64,000 bases of DNA from the NCBI GenBank assembly GCA_020635395.1, contig JACJZV010000002.1:434001-498000 (forward strand). The letters run 5' to 3'. The notes under the pieces are model-generated. The model was not told where the DNA came from. It saw nothing but the letters and a program-made list of their open reading frames with translations, and ran no database searches. Of this stretch, positions 35,877 to 44,502 are shown in pieces. The DNA comes from Flavobacteriales bacterium. Its GTDB lineage: Bacteria; Bacteroidota; Bacteroidia; NS11-12g; UBA9320. How positions within the stretch are numbered: the first letter of the stretch is position 1; each line of letters begins with the position of its first letter. Position numbers and translations under genes: made by a program.

Positions 35877-37157
35877 ATGAGTTCGCCTTTCAAAGAACCC
35901 GCACCTATCAATGGTCATTTGAACCCTCTGGAATCAATGATGGAACGCTTTACAGGAGCTGCCAAAATATTAGGCCTCGATGAAGCAACAATTAATGCCA
36001 TAAAATCACCCGAAAAAGTGGTAACCGTAAATATCCCCATTTCTATGGATGACGGTTCTGTTCAGGTTTTTGAAGGCCATCGTGTTATTCACTCGGCCAA
36101 CTTAGGTCCGTCAAAAGGCGGAATACGCTATTCCATGGGTGTTACTCTTGATGAAGTGAAAGCTCTTGCGGCCTGGATGACATGGAAGTGTGCTGTTGTT
36201 GGCATTCCCTACGGCGGAGCAAAAGGCGGCATAAAATGCGACCCACGAAAAATGAGTGCCGGTGAGTTGGAAAGATTAACCAGAGCCTACACCGTGGCAA
36301 TGAGCGATGTTTTTGGCCCTGAAAGAGATATACCAGCTCCAGACGTGGGTACAAACCCTCAAATAATGGCTTGGATTATGGATGAATACTCCAAAATAAA
36401 AGGGGTTTCCAGTCCAGCTGTTGTTACCGGAAAGCCGGTTGTTCTTGGAGGTTCTTTGGGTAGGGTTGAGGCCACAGGTCGAGGGGTGATGGTATCTGCC
36501 CGATCTGCTATGGGCAAACTTAAAATGAAACCAGAAAATGCTACCGCAGCCGTTCAAGGTTTTGGTAATGTTGGCTCTATCAGTGCAAAACTGTTGGAAG
36601 AACAAGGCGTTAAAATTGTGGCCATTTCGGATGTATCAGGAGCCTACTACAACAAAAAAGGTATCAACATCGAAGAGGCAATTAAATACGTTGAAAATAA
36701 TAACGGAACCTTAGAAGAATTTGACGGAGGCACTAAAATATCAAACGAAGATTTGCTTGAATTGGATGTTGATGTGTTGGTTCCGGCAGCTTTAGAAGAC
36801 CAAATTACAAAAGAAAATGCTCATAAAATAAAAGCAAAACTGATAGTAGAAGGTGCCAACGGCCCTACTTCTTGGGAGGCCGACAAAATATTGAACGACA
36901 AAGGAATTATGGTAATTCCCGATATTCTTGCCAACGCCGGCGGAGTCTCTGTTTCTTACTTTGAGTGGGTTCAAAACCGTTTGGGATATTTTTGGACCGA
37001 AGAACGAGTAAATAGAAGAGCCGATCGCATTATGAAACAAGCATTTGAAACGGTTTACAAAGCATCAAGAAAATATAAGGTTGATATGCGAATTGCGGCA
37101 TACATTGTAGCTATTGACAAGGTAGCCAGTACCAAAAGATTGAGAGGTACTTTCTGA
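35877..37157 (+). CDS. Glutamate dehydrogenase
   Basis: Interconverts glutamate and 2-oxoglutarate with ammonia. A 426-residue small-subunit-type enzyme: GPSKGGIRY, the substrate-binding Lys in VGIPYGGAKGGIKCDP, and catalytic Asp in DIPAPDVGTN. Rossmann domain VQGFGNVGSISAKLLEEQGVK. The residues match glutamate-specific enzymes; cofactor preference is not decided. Stop and psd start overlap by one base. A paralogue with different active-site residues is at 6894-8147. Confidence 0.94.
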   Translation: MSSPFKEPAPINGHLNPLESMMERFTGAAKILGLDEATINAIKSPEKVVTVNIPISMDDGSVQVFEGHRVIHSANLGPSKGGIRYSMGVTLDEVKALAAWMTWKCAVVGIPYGGAKGGIKCDPRKMSAGELERLTRAYTVAMSDVFGPERDIPAPDVGTNPQIMAWIMDEYSKIKGVSSPAVVTGKPVVLGGSLGRVEATGRGVMVSARSAMGKLKMKPENATAAVQGFGNVGSISAKLLEEQGVKIVAISDVSGAYYNKKGINIEEAIKYVENNNGTLEEFDGGTKISNEDLLELDVDVLVPAALEDQITKENAHKIKAKLIVEGANGPTSWEADKILNDKGIMVIPDILANAGGVSVSYFEWVQNRLGYFWTEERVNRRADRIMKQAFETVYKASRKYKVDMRIAAYIVAIDKVASTKRLRGTF

Positions 37158-37807
37158 TGATTCACCGCGAAGGATACACCATACTGATTACCACAGCTTT
37201 GGCCTTGACCATACTGTGCATTGTGGTTTTTAAGTTTAGCGGGTATTCTTGGTTGAAATATCTCATGCTGTTTGCCTCGGTTGTTATTTTTGGATTGTTT
37301 CTTCAATTTTTTAGAAACCCGAGCCGCAAAACAGTAGTGAACGAAAACCATGTTATTGCTCCGGCAGACGGAGAAATAGTGGTAATTGAAGAGGTGGAAG
37401 AACCGGAGTACTTCAACGGAAAGAGATTGCAGGTAAGTATATTTATGTCTCCGTTTAATGTGCATGTCAATCGAAACCCCATTTCAGGAATAGTGAGCTA
37501 TTTTAAATACCATCCGGGAAAATATTTGGTGGCTTGGCATCCAAAATCATCTACCGAAAACGAACGCTCCACTACAGTTATTAAAAACGCTCAGGGGGAA
37601 GAAGTTCTGTTCCGTCAAATTGCGGGAGCAGTTGCTCGACGCATTCGATATTATGTAAAAGAAGGTGATAGTGTGCAACAAGGAAACGAAATGGGCTTTA
37701 TTAAATTTGGGAGTCGTGTCGATGTTTTTCTGCCACTTTCGGCCAAAGTTAAGGTTAAAATTGGCGACAAACCTCGGGGTGGAGAAACCGTTTTGGCAGA
37801 GTTTTAA
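37157..37807 (+). CDS. psd: Phosphatidylserine decarboxylase, short (archaeal/Bacteroidota) type
   Basis: Makes phosphatidylethanolamine; the pyruvoyl group forms by self-cleavage at Gly185-Ser186 (FIKFGSRVDVFLP). Two N-terminal membrane helices, then ADGEIVVIEEV and FMSPFNVHVNRNP. The 216-residue length is that of the short type. The promoter is shared with glutamate dehydrogenase. Confidence 0.93.
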   Translation: MIHREGYTILITTALALTILCIVVFKFSGYSWLKYLMLFASVVIFGLFLQFFRNPSRKTVVNENHVIAPADGEIVVIEEVEEPEYFNGKRLQVSIFMSPFNVHVNRNPISGIVSYFKYHPGKYLVAWHPKSSTENERSTTVIKNAQGEEVLFRQIAGAVARRIRYYVKEGDSVQQGNEMGFIKFGSRVDVFLPLSAKVKVKIGDKPRGGETVLAEF

Positions 37808-37933
37808 CGAATGGTCTAATCCATTTGATTCTTATTAATTTCATCTATTTTTTAAAATTATTTTCAGAAATGGAATGTTTGCTTTATTTTCCTTGTCAAT
37901 GGGAGAGTTTTTTAATGTAAAATTGAGTGAGAT

Positions 37934-39112
37934 ATGAATAATCTAAGAAAGGGAGTTTTTTTTCTAATTGCAATTTCTGTGCTTGCATCATGCAAAGACA
38001 AGGATGCAATGATTACTGATGACATTACATCCAATCCAACCGAACAAGAAATTATTTCGAAGTACTTAACTATTGATTTGTCAAGTCTGGACGAATATAT
38101 AGAGCTCAATTATCCTATACACTACAATGATGCAGTGCTATCCAATGATAATTCACTCATAAATAATCCTGTTACCAACGTTGGAGCTACCTTAGGAAGA
38201 GTTTTGTTTTACGATAAAAATCTAAGTGTAAACAATACGGTTGCATGTGCAAGTTGCCATGTCCAAAACAAAGGATTTACAGACGACAAAAAACTGAGCA
38301 TAGGTTTTGAAGGTGGAGAAACAGGAGCTCACTCTATGAGATTATTAAACACACGTTTTTATGCCGGAAACAATATGTTTTGGAATAAACGTTCTACAAG
38401 TGTCGAAAACCAATCAACTCAACCTATAAAGGACGCAGTGGAAATGGGTTTTGACTCTATACATGGTGGATTTGATAATTTAATTTCGAAAATGAAGGGA
38501 TTGGAGTATTACCCAATTCTATTTAAAAGGGCATTTGGTAATGAAGAAATAACTGAAACGAAAGTACAACGTGCCATTGCTCAATTTGTGAGAAGCATCG
38601 TTTCGATAAACAGTAAATTTGACGAGGGCTTTGCTCAAGTGTATAATGCCACTGCTCCAGGAAACAACGTTGGTCAGCCCTTTCCAAATTTTACGCAACA
38701 GGAAAATATGGGCAAAAATTTATTTTTAGCACCACCAAATGCACCAGGCGGAGGAGGTGCAGGCTGTGCGGGTTGTCACAATCCACCCACTTTTGCATTA
38801 GCAGCAAACTCTCTGAGCAATGGTTTAGATGCCGGAGAAACGACCATTTTTAAATCTCCGTCTCTTAAAAATATCGGTGTGGTTGGACCATACATGCACG
38901 ATGGAAGATTTGCTACGTTGGCGGAGGTGGTAAAACATTATAGCACCGAAGTTCAACCCGGGCCGGCTTTGGACAACCGTTTGAACCCGAATGGCACTCC
39001 TCAGCGATTAAACCTAAATCAAAATCAAATAGATGCCTTGGTGGCTTTTATGCAAACGCTTACCGACAATATCGTAATGCAGGATAAAAAGTTTTCGGAT
39101 CCTTTTAGGTAG
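37934..39112 (+). CDS. Dihaem cytochrome-c peroxidase-like lipoprotein
   Basis: A 392-residue member of the bacterial cytochrome c peroxidase/MauG family. Lipobox at residues 16-20 (SVLASC). Haem c sites are CASCH at 105-109 and CAGCH at 278-282. FKSPSLKNIGVVGPYMHDGRF is the conserved segment near the second haem with its Met/His ligands. It would reduce peroxide in the periplasm, or oxidise an amino-acid or protein substrate as MauG does. No electron donor gene is adjacent. The 126 bp before it show no recognisable element. Confidence 0.93.
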   Translation: MNNLRKGVFFLIAISVLASCKDKDAMITDDITSNPTEQEIISKYLTIDLSSLDEYIELNYPIHYNDAVLSNDNSLINNPVTNVGATLGRVLFYDKNLSVNNTVACASCHVQNKGFTDDKKLSIGFEGGETGAHSMRLLNTRFYAGNNMFWNKRSTSVENQSTQPIKDAVEMGFDSIHGGFDNLISKMKGLEYYPILFKRAFGNEEITETKVQRAIAQFVRSIVSINSKFDEGFAQVYNATAPGNNVGQPFPNFTQQENMGKNLFLAPPNAPGGGGAGCAGCHNPPTFALAANSLSNGLDAGETTIFKSPSLKNIGVVGPYMHDGRFATLAEVVKHYSTEVQPGPALDNRLNPNGTPQRLNLNQNQIDALVAFMQTLTDNIVMQDKKFSDPFR

Positions 39113-39197
39113 AGACCTACGAATAGGTTCGGTCAAATATTTCTCTTAGATTTACGGAATTATAAAGCCAGTTTGGGTTAAAATAAACCGAAATAGG

Positions 39198-39491
39198 TCA
39201 ATTTGTGAGATTATAAACGGGTTCTAAGATTGACATTGCCTGATACGGCTCAATATTTAAAAATTCTCGGCTGGGATTTACACGATTTGGGTTGAAAGCC
39301 AAATGTATTGCTTTTTCTACTTTTGAAACATCCGTTACCCGACACGCATAACAACATTCGAATGGGATTGGCACTCCTGTGGAATACAGCTCAGACATTC
39401 TTTGTGTTACCTCGGAACGTTTAGTTAAGCCAATTTTGACCAAGTTTGGCATGGCCTCATTGCTTAGAACGTAAACAATTCCTTCCTCCAT
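39198..39491 (-). CDS. GIY-YIG-like protein (T5orf172 / MUG113 type)
   Basis: A 97-residue protein whose start GIVYVLSNEAMPNLVKIGLT and RMSELYSTGVPIPFE follow the T5orf172 pattern, a GIY-YIG-related nuclease fold often found in phage or stand-alone proteins. The usual second tyrosine triad is reduced (VYV...VKIG). It follows infB by 7 bp on the same strand, presumably the last gene of the operon. Nuclease activity is uncertain. Confidence 0.8.
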   Translation of the reverse strand: MEEGIVYVLSNEAMPNLVKIGLTKRSEVTQRMSELYSTGVPIPFECCYACRVTDVSKVEKAIHLAFNPNRVNPSREFLNIEPYQAMSILEPVYNLTN

Positions 39492-39498
39492 AAAAATG

Positions 39499-42384
39499 TT
39501 ACTTCAACTTCCGCTTTATCTCAATTTCGGTGTAACATTCAATGATATCTCCAATGCGTAAGTCGTTGTAATTTTTGATTTGAATACCACATTCGTAGCC
39601 TTTATTTACCTCTTTTACATCGTCTTTAAAACGTTTTAAGGTGGCTATCTCCCCACCATAAACAACAACACCATCACGTATCAACCGAACTTTATTATCA
39701 CGGAATATCTTACCGTCTGTTATCATGCATCCTGCAACGGTGCCCACTTTGCTAATTTTAAAGACATCACGCACTTCGGCATTTCCAGTAATTTGCTCCT
39801 CAAATTCAGGCGAAAGCATACCTTCCATTGCCGATTTGATTTCTTCAATTGCCTGATAAATAACCGAATATAGGCGGATGTCGATTTCCTCGGTCTCGGC
39901 CAGTTTTTTGGCACCGGCTGCCGGACGAACTTGGAAACCAATGATGATAGCATCTGAGGCACTGGCCAACAAAACGTCGGATTCAGTAATCTGACCAACC
40001 GATTTATGGATAACATTTACCTGAATTTCTTCGGTAGAAAGTTTTATCAAAGAATCTGCTAACGCTTCTGCCGAACCGTCAACGTCGGCTTTTACAATTA
40101 CTTTCAACTCTTTAAAGTTGCCCAAAGCGAGTCGTCGGCCAATATCGCCTAGCGTTAGACGCTTGGTTGTTCTCACATCCTGCTCACGTTGAAGTTGGGC
40201 ACGTTTGTTGGCCACGTCTTTGGCATCTTGCTCGCTTTCAAATACTTGGAAAATATCTCCTGCCGTTGGAGCAGAGGTAAACCCAAGCACGTTTACAGGA
40301 GTAGATGGGTCGGCCAATTTAACCGGTTTCATACGCTCATTAAACATGGCTCTGACACGACAAAAATGATGTCCTGCCACCAATGGGTCGCCTACTTTTA
40401 AGGTTCCTTCCTGCACCAACATCGAAACCATAACACCTCTTCCCTTATCTAAACGGGCTTCCATTACAGTTCCTTTTGCACGTTTATCAGGGTTGGCTTT
40501 TAGCTCTAAAAGCTCGGCCTCTAACAGCACCTTTTCAAGAAGCTCATCAATGTTGATTCCCTTTTTGGCTGATATTTCTTGTGCCTGAAATTTTCCACCC
40601 CATTCTTCAACAAGAATGTTCATTTTAGAAAGTTCCTCACGGATTTTGTCCACGTTGGCTCCTTCTTTATCTATTTTGTTGTAGGCAAATACTATCGGAA
40701 CACCAGCGGCCTGAACGTGGCTGATCGCCTCCTTTGTTTGAGGCATTACACTATCGTCGGCGGCAATAACAATAATTGCAACGTCGGTAACTTTGGCTCC
40801 CCTTGCCCTCATGGCGGTAAATGCCTCGTGACCCGGTGTATCCACAAATGTTATTTTTTTGCCCCCGTTTAATTCTACTTCATAAGCAGCCACGTGTTGG
40901 GTAATACCGCCTGCCTCTCCAGCAATTACGTTTGCACTTCGGATATAGTCGAGCAAAGACGTTTTACCGTGGTCAACGTGACCCATTACGGTAACAATGG
41001 GTGGTCTTTCAATTAAATCTTCCGGATTGTCAACCTCTTCTTCAAATTCTACTTGTTCCTCGGCATCCACAAACTGAACTTCAAACCCAAATTCTTCCGC
41101 CACAATTTGAATGGCTTCTGCATCAAGGCGTTGGTTAATGGAAACCATCATGCCCAATGAAAAACAGGCTGTAATGATTTCATTTACAGACACATCCATC
41201 AAGTTTGCCATTTCGTTTGCAGTAACAAACTCCGTAACTCGAAGCACCTTACTTTCGAGTTCCTGTTGCATCATTTCCTCCTCGCGTGTGGTGCGGTGGT
41301 CGTCTCTTTTTTGACGACGAAGTTTTTGACGAGTGTTGGTTTGTTTAATACCTTTATTTCCACCCAATTTGGCCAATGTAGCCTTAATTTTATCTTGAAT
41401 TTCTTTTTCAGAAACCTCTTCTTTTGGCTCTTCTCGTCGTTTGCCTCTTACATTTTTATTGTCTCTTGGGCCTTTTACAAATTCTCGGTCTTTCGATACT
41501 GGCTGACCCGTTTTGTTGGTTCGTTTCCGTTTTTTACGCTCACCATCTTTGGGCTTATCGCCGCTGCTGGCCACCTTTTTTGGTTTTGGAATAACAGGTA
41601 GTTCAATTTTTCCTTTGATGGTCAAGCCATCCAATTTTTCATATTTGGTTTTTATCATCGGAGGCTCATCCTCCGTTTTTTGTTCTTGTTTTGGTTCTTC
41701 CACTTTCGGAGGCTCCACTTCTGGTAAGGAAGCAACCTCTTCAACGACTTCAACAACCGGTTTTTCTTCAACTTTTACAACCGGTTCTTCAATTTTTTCT
41801 ACTTTCGGTTCGTTTATTTCAACTACTGGTTCTTCAATTTTTTCCTCTTGCTTGGTTTCTGGTTTGGATTTGGGTTTGTCTAAATCAATTTTACCTAAAA
41901 CTTTTAAACCTGGCAGTTCCGTTTTTGACTTAACCTCGGGAATTTCTTTTGCAATAATCTTCGGAGTTTCCTCTTCCTTTTTTTCTTCAACCTTAGTTTC
42001 AGGTTTGATTTCGGGTTTAATTTCAGGTTTAATTTCGGGTTTGGGCTCAACGGCTTTTTCTTTATGGCTCAAGCCAGTATCCTTAATAAGAACAACCTTA
42101 TGAGTTTCGTTTTCGGGCTTTTTCTTCTTTACCTCTGGCTTTTTCTCCAAAGTAAGGGTTTCATTTTGCCGTCTAACGTTTATTTCGAGAGCTTGAGATT
42201 CTTCTTTGGCTTTTTTATCCGAGCGATATTTTTGCTCGAGCACTTCATACATTTCTTGGGTAATTTTAGCCGACATTTTTGATTCTACCTCAAACCCTTT
42301 TTGGTTGAGGTATTCAATCAAACTTTTCCAGCTAACATTTAGTTCTGCCGCTACCTTCGGTATTCTGTGTGTTTTTTCAGCCAT
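39499..42384 (-). CDS. infB: Translation initiation factor IF-2
   Basis: The GTPase that brings fMet-tRNA to the 30S subunit. The 961-residue protein has an N-terminal IF2N helix segment ([17 protein letters not shown]), a long charged low-complexity region (about 75-350, rich in KPE and EEPV repeats), then the G domain: P-loop [30 protein letters not shown] and AYNKIDKEG. Domains II-IV follow to [14 protein letters not shown]. The 138 bp upstream to nusA hold no gene. Confidence 0.97.
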   Translation of the reverse strand: MAEKTHRIPKVAAELNVSWKSLIEYLNQKGFEVESKMSAKITQEMYEVLEQKYRSDKKAKEESQALEINVRRQNETLTLEKKPEVKKKKPENETHKVVLIKDTGLSHKEKAVEPKPEIKPEIKPEIKPETKVEEKKEEETPKIIAKEIPEVKSKTELPGLKVLGKIDLDKPKSKPETKQEEKIEEPVVEINEPKVEKIEEPVVKVEEKPVVEVVEEVASLPEVEPPKVEEPKQEQKTEDEPPMIKTKYEKLDGLTIKGKIELPVIPKPKKVASSGDKPKDGERKKRKRTNKTGQPVSKDREFVKGPRDNKNVRGKRREEPKEEVSEKEIQDKIKATLAKLGGNKGIKQTNTRQKLRRQKRDDHRTTREEEMMQQELESKVLRVTEFVTANEMANLMDVSVNEIITACFSLGMMVSINQRLDAEAIQIVAEEFGFEVQFVDAEEQVEFEEEVDNPEDLIERPPIVTVMGHVDHGKTSLLDYIRSANVIAGEAGGITQHVAAYEVELNGGKKITFVDTPGHEAFTAMRARGAKVTDVAIIVIAADDSVMPQTKEAISHVQAAGVPIVFAYNKIDKEGANVDKIREELSKMNILVEEWGGKFQAQEISAKKGINIDELLEKVLLEAELLELKANPDKRAKGTVMEARLDKGRGVMVSMLVQEGTLKVGDPLVAGHHFCRVRAMFNERMKPVKLADPSTPVNVLGFTSAPTAGDIFQVFESEQDAKDVANKRAQLQREQDVRTTKRLTLGDIGRRLALGNFKELKVIVKADVDGSAEALADSLIKLSTEEIQVNVIHKSVGQITESDVLLASASDAIIIGFQVRPAAGAKKLAETEEIDIRLYSVIYQAIEEIKSAMEGMLSPEFEEQITGNAEVRDVFKISKVGTVAGCMITDGKIFRDNKVRLIRDGVVVYGGEIATLKRFKDDVKEVNKGYECGIQIKNYNDLRIGDIIECYTEIEIKRKLK
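41997..42044. repeat. Four 12-bp tandem repeats in infB
   Basis: Units like TTTCAGGTTTGA/TTTCGGGTTTAA, four in a row, encode KPEI repeats on the minus strand within the low-complexity linker of IF-2. Length-variable without frameshift. Confidence 0.85.
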
Positions 42385-42522
42385 TAATGCTTTTAATTAA
42401 TTTTAAACATCAACGCCCTGCACAAGAGCTAACGCGAACTAACCATATATGTATGACCGCCCGTTATTTCATGTGCTGAACTTTCTGTTTCATTTTTTTA
42501 TACGTTGCTTGCTGAGCTAATT

Positions 42523-43758
42523 TTATTCAAACTCAGCTTCAAATATTTTCTTAATTTCTATTACGGTTTCTTCTTCCAATTCGGTTCTGCGAACCAAATC
42601 TTCGTTGCTCATTTCCAACACCCCTTTTGCCGTATCAAGACCAATGGATTTCAATTCATCAATAATCCATTCGTCAATTTCGTCTGTAAATTCGTCCAAA
42701 TCAACATCAAGGTCATCTTCATTTACCGACTCTCTGTACACATCAATGTTATAACCTACCAATTTTCCGGCAAGTTTAATGTTGTATCCACCTTTACCAA
42801 TGGCCAACGAAACTTGGTCGCTTGGCAAATAAACGTCTGCTTGTTTCTGTTCTTCATTCAAAGTAATGTTTGAAACCTTGGCTGGACTCAATGCACGCTG
42901 AATGTATAATTGAACATTGGTTGTAAAGTTGATTACGTCAATATTCTCGTTTCTCAATTCTCGAACAATGCCATGAATTCTGCTTCCCTTCATTCCCACA
43001 CAAGCACCAACCGGATCAATTCTATCGTCATAGCTTTCTACGGCCACTTTTGCTCTTTCTCCTGGCTCTCTAACAACATTTTTAATGGTTATCAATCCAT
43101 CCAAAATTTCTGGCACTTCAAGCTCAAACAATCTTTCTAAGAATACTGGTGCTGTTCTTGAGAGGATGATTCTTGGGTTGTTGTTCTGCATCTCTACCCG
43201 CAATACAACAGCTCTCAAAGTGTCGCCTTTTTTGAAAAAGTCACGACCAATCATTTCGGTTTTAGGTAGAATTAATTCATTTCCTTCATCGTCCAAAATC
43301 ATCAACTCGCGTTTCCAGATTTGATAAACTTCTCCGGCAATTATTTCTCCAACTCGGTCTTTATATTTTTTAAACACCTCATCCTTTTCAAGTTCTAAAA
43401 TTCGGGATAAGAGTGTTTGTCGGGCGGCCAAAATAGCTCTACGCCCAAAATCGAGAAGTTTTACTTCCTCAATGGCATCTTCTCCTATTTCATAATCTTC
43501 TTCAATTTTGCGGGCATCGTTTATGTCGATTTCCTGATTTTCATCTTCCACCTCGTCCATATCCACGATTTTGCGGTTTCGATATATTTCCAAATCACCA
43601 TGTTCGGTGTTTATGATAATGTCGAAATTAGAGTCATCGCCATATTTTTTTCGAAGCATACTTCGAAAAACATCCTCCATAACACGCATCATGGTTGCTC
43701 TGTCGATGCTTTTAAATTCTTTAAATTCCGAGAAAGATTCTACTAATCCTAAACTCAT
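42523..43758 (-). CDS. nusA: Transcription termination/antitermination factor NusA
   Basis: Binds RNA polymerase and nascent RNA. A 411-residue protein with an N-terminal RNAP-binding domain, an S1 domain (VGEIIAGEVYQIWKRELMILDDEG), KH domains (VGACVGMKGSRIHGIVREL and IGKGGYNIKLAGKLVG) and a short C-terminal helical extension. It is 7 bp after rimP. The Bacteroidota length is shorter than E. coli's 495 because the acidic repeats are lacking. Confidence 0.96.
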   Translation of the reverse strand: MSLGLVESFSEFKEFKSIDRATMMRVMEDVFRSMLRKKYGDDSNFDIIINTEHGDLEIYRNRKIVDMDEVEDENQEIDINDARKIEEDYEIGEDAIEEVKLLDFGRRAILAARQTLLSRILELEKDEVFKKYKDRVGEIIAGEVYQIWKRELMILDDEGNELILPKTEMIGRDFFKKGDTLRAVVLRVEMQNNNPRIILSRTAPVFLERLFELEVPEILDGLITIKNVVREPGERAKVAVESYDDRIDPVGACVGMKGSRIHGIVRELRNENIDVINFTTNVQLYIQRALSPAKVSNITLNEEQKQADVYLPSDQVSLAIGKGGYNIKLAGKLVGYNIDVYRESVNEDDLDVDLDEFTDEIDEWIIDELKSIGLDTAKGVLEMSNEDLVRRTELEEETVIEIKKIFEAEFE

Positions 43759-43765
43759 ATTCTTT

Positions 43766-44221
43766 TTATTTAAAAGATAATATTACTGTTGTTTTAATTA
43801 TATCGTCCAATGGTATTTCTACCGTTTTTTCAATTTTCTTTTTTTTGTCTTCGACCACTAACAGTGACAGTTCATTGTTGCAGATGTCGAGTAATTTTCC
43901 TTCAATAGTCTGTTTGGTAGTTTCAATTTGCAGCTTACGGCCAACGTGTTTTTTGTATTGTCTTTCATGTTTTAAAGGTTTGTCTGCTCCTGGGCTCGAA
44001 ACCTCAAGTATAAAAGGGTCGGCCTCAAAACCTTCATCATCAATAACTTTGGAAATAGATCGGCTTATTTGTGAACACTTATCAATGTTTATTCCTTCAT
44101 CCCCATCCACCAAAACCTGAATCTTTTTACCGCTTCCTCCGCCAATTATTTCTACCAAAAAATAGGGGCTTCCTTCCAATTCTTCCTCAACCAACGATTT
44201 AATCGTATCAACTAATGCCAT
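43766..44221 (-). CDS. rimP: Ribosome maturation factor RimP
   Basis: Needed for 30S subunit maturation. From the ATG at 44221 (MALVDTIKSLVEEE) it has about 151 residues; an ATG 30 bp upstream lies within the leader hairpin region and is rejected. Characteristic parts are INIDKCSQISRSISKVIDDEG and LEVSSPGADKPLKHERQYKKHVGR. First gene of rimP-nusA-infB. Confidence 0.93.
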   Translation of the reverse strand: MALVDTIKSLVEEELEGSPYFLVEIIGGGSGKKIQVLVDGDEGINIDKCSQISRSISKVIDDEGFEADPFILEVSSPGADKPLKHERQYKKHVGRKLQIETTKQTIEGKLLDICNNELSLLVVEDKKKKIEKTVEIPLDDIIKTTVILSFK

Positions 44222-44237
44222 ATCTTTTGTTAAAAAA

Positions 44238-44260
44238 AAGAGGGAATTCAATTCCCTCTT
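44238..44260 (-). terminator. Terminator-like hairpin in the rimP leader (attenuator candidate)
   Basis: On the minus strand a 9-bp stem (AAGAGGGAA with TTCCCTCTT) and 5-nt loop is followed by eight T, ending 10 nt before the rimP ATG. It lies between the predicted promoter (44275-44282) and the start codon, so it would be transcribed before the operon. Confidence 0.75.
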
Positions 44261-44274
44261 AGCCTTTTCGGGTG

Positions 44275-44282
44275 CAAATCTA
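44275..44282 (-). promoter_or_regulatory. -7 box of the rimP-nusA-infB operon
   Basis: TAGATTTG on the minus strand, 53 nt before the rimP start codon. The -33 region at 18-22 nt further up is T-rich (TTTTTC), not a perfect TTTG. The leader of about 45 nt contains the terminator-like hairpin. Confidence 0.6.
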
Positions 44283-44347
44283 AGAAAATTAATCGAAAAA
44301 TTTATTGTTAATAGGACACAAAAATTGAAAAGGGCAAAATGGTAGCC

Positions 44348-44380
44348 CTCAAAAAGACGTGCATACGCGACATTTTTGAG
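44348..44380. other. Inverted repeat in the rimP/mfd divergent region
   Basis: CTCAAAAA (44348-44355) and TTTTTGAG (44373-44380) form an 8-bp arm around a 17-nt GC-containing centre (GACGTGCATACGCGACA). It could be an operator or hairpin; no matching regulator is known. Confidence 0.4.
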
Positions 44381-44481
44381 ACAGAAATCTAATTTGGAAC
44401 AAAAGCAGAGAATTTTTCGAAAGGAAGTTCTTCCCTAAGAATGTGTTTTTGAATACGGAATGCACCTCTTAAACCTTTCCA

Positions 44482-44489
44482 TATCTTTG
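44482..44489 (+). promoter_or_regulatory. -7 box of mfd
   Basis: TATCTTTG, 13 nt before the ATG at 44503. The leader is therefore only a few bases long. -33 not clear at the normal spacing. Confidence 0.5.
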
Positions 44490-44502
44490 CAGTCCTCAAA
44501 AA

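Noticed and set aside
39198..39491. Mobile-element remnant suggested by the GIY-YIG-like fold
   Set aside because: The gene sits 7 bp behind infB in the same operon direction, with no integrase, repeats or composition shift around it.
41500..42110. Plus-strand open frames rich in Ser/Phe opposite infB
   Set aside because: They are shadows of the low-complexity KPE/EEPV region of IF-2 on the other strand and lack promoters.
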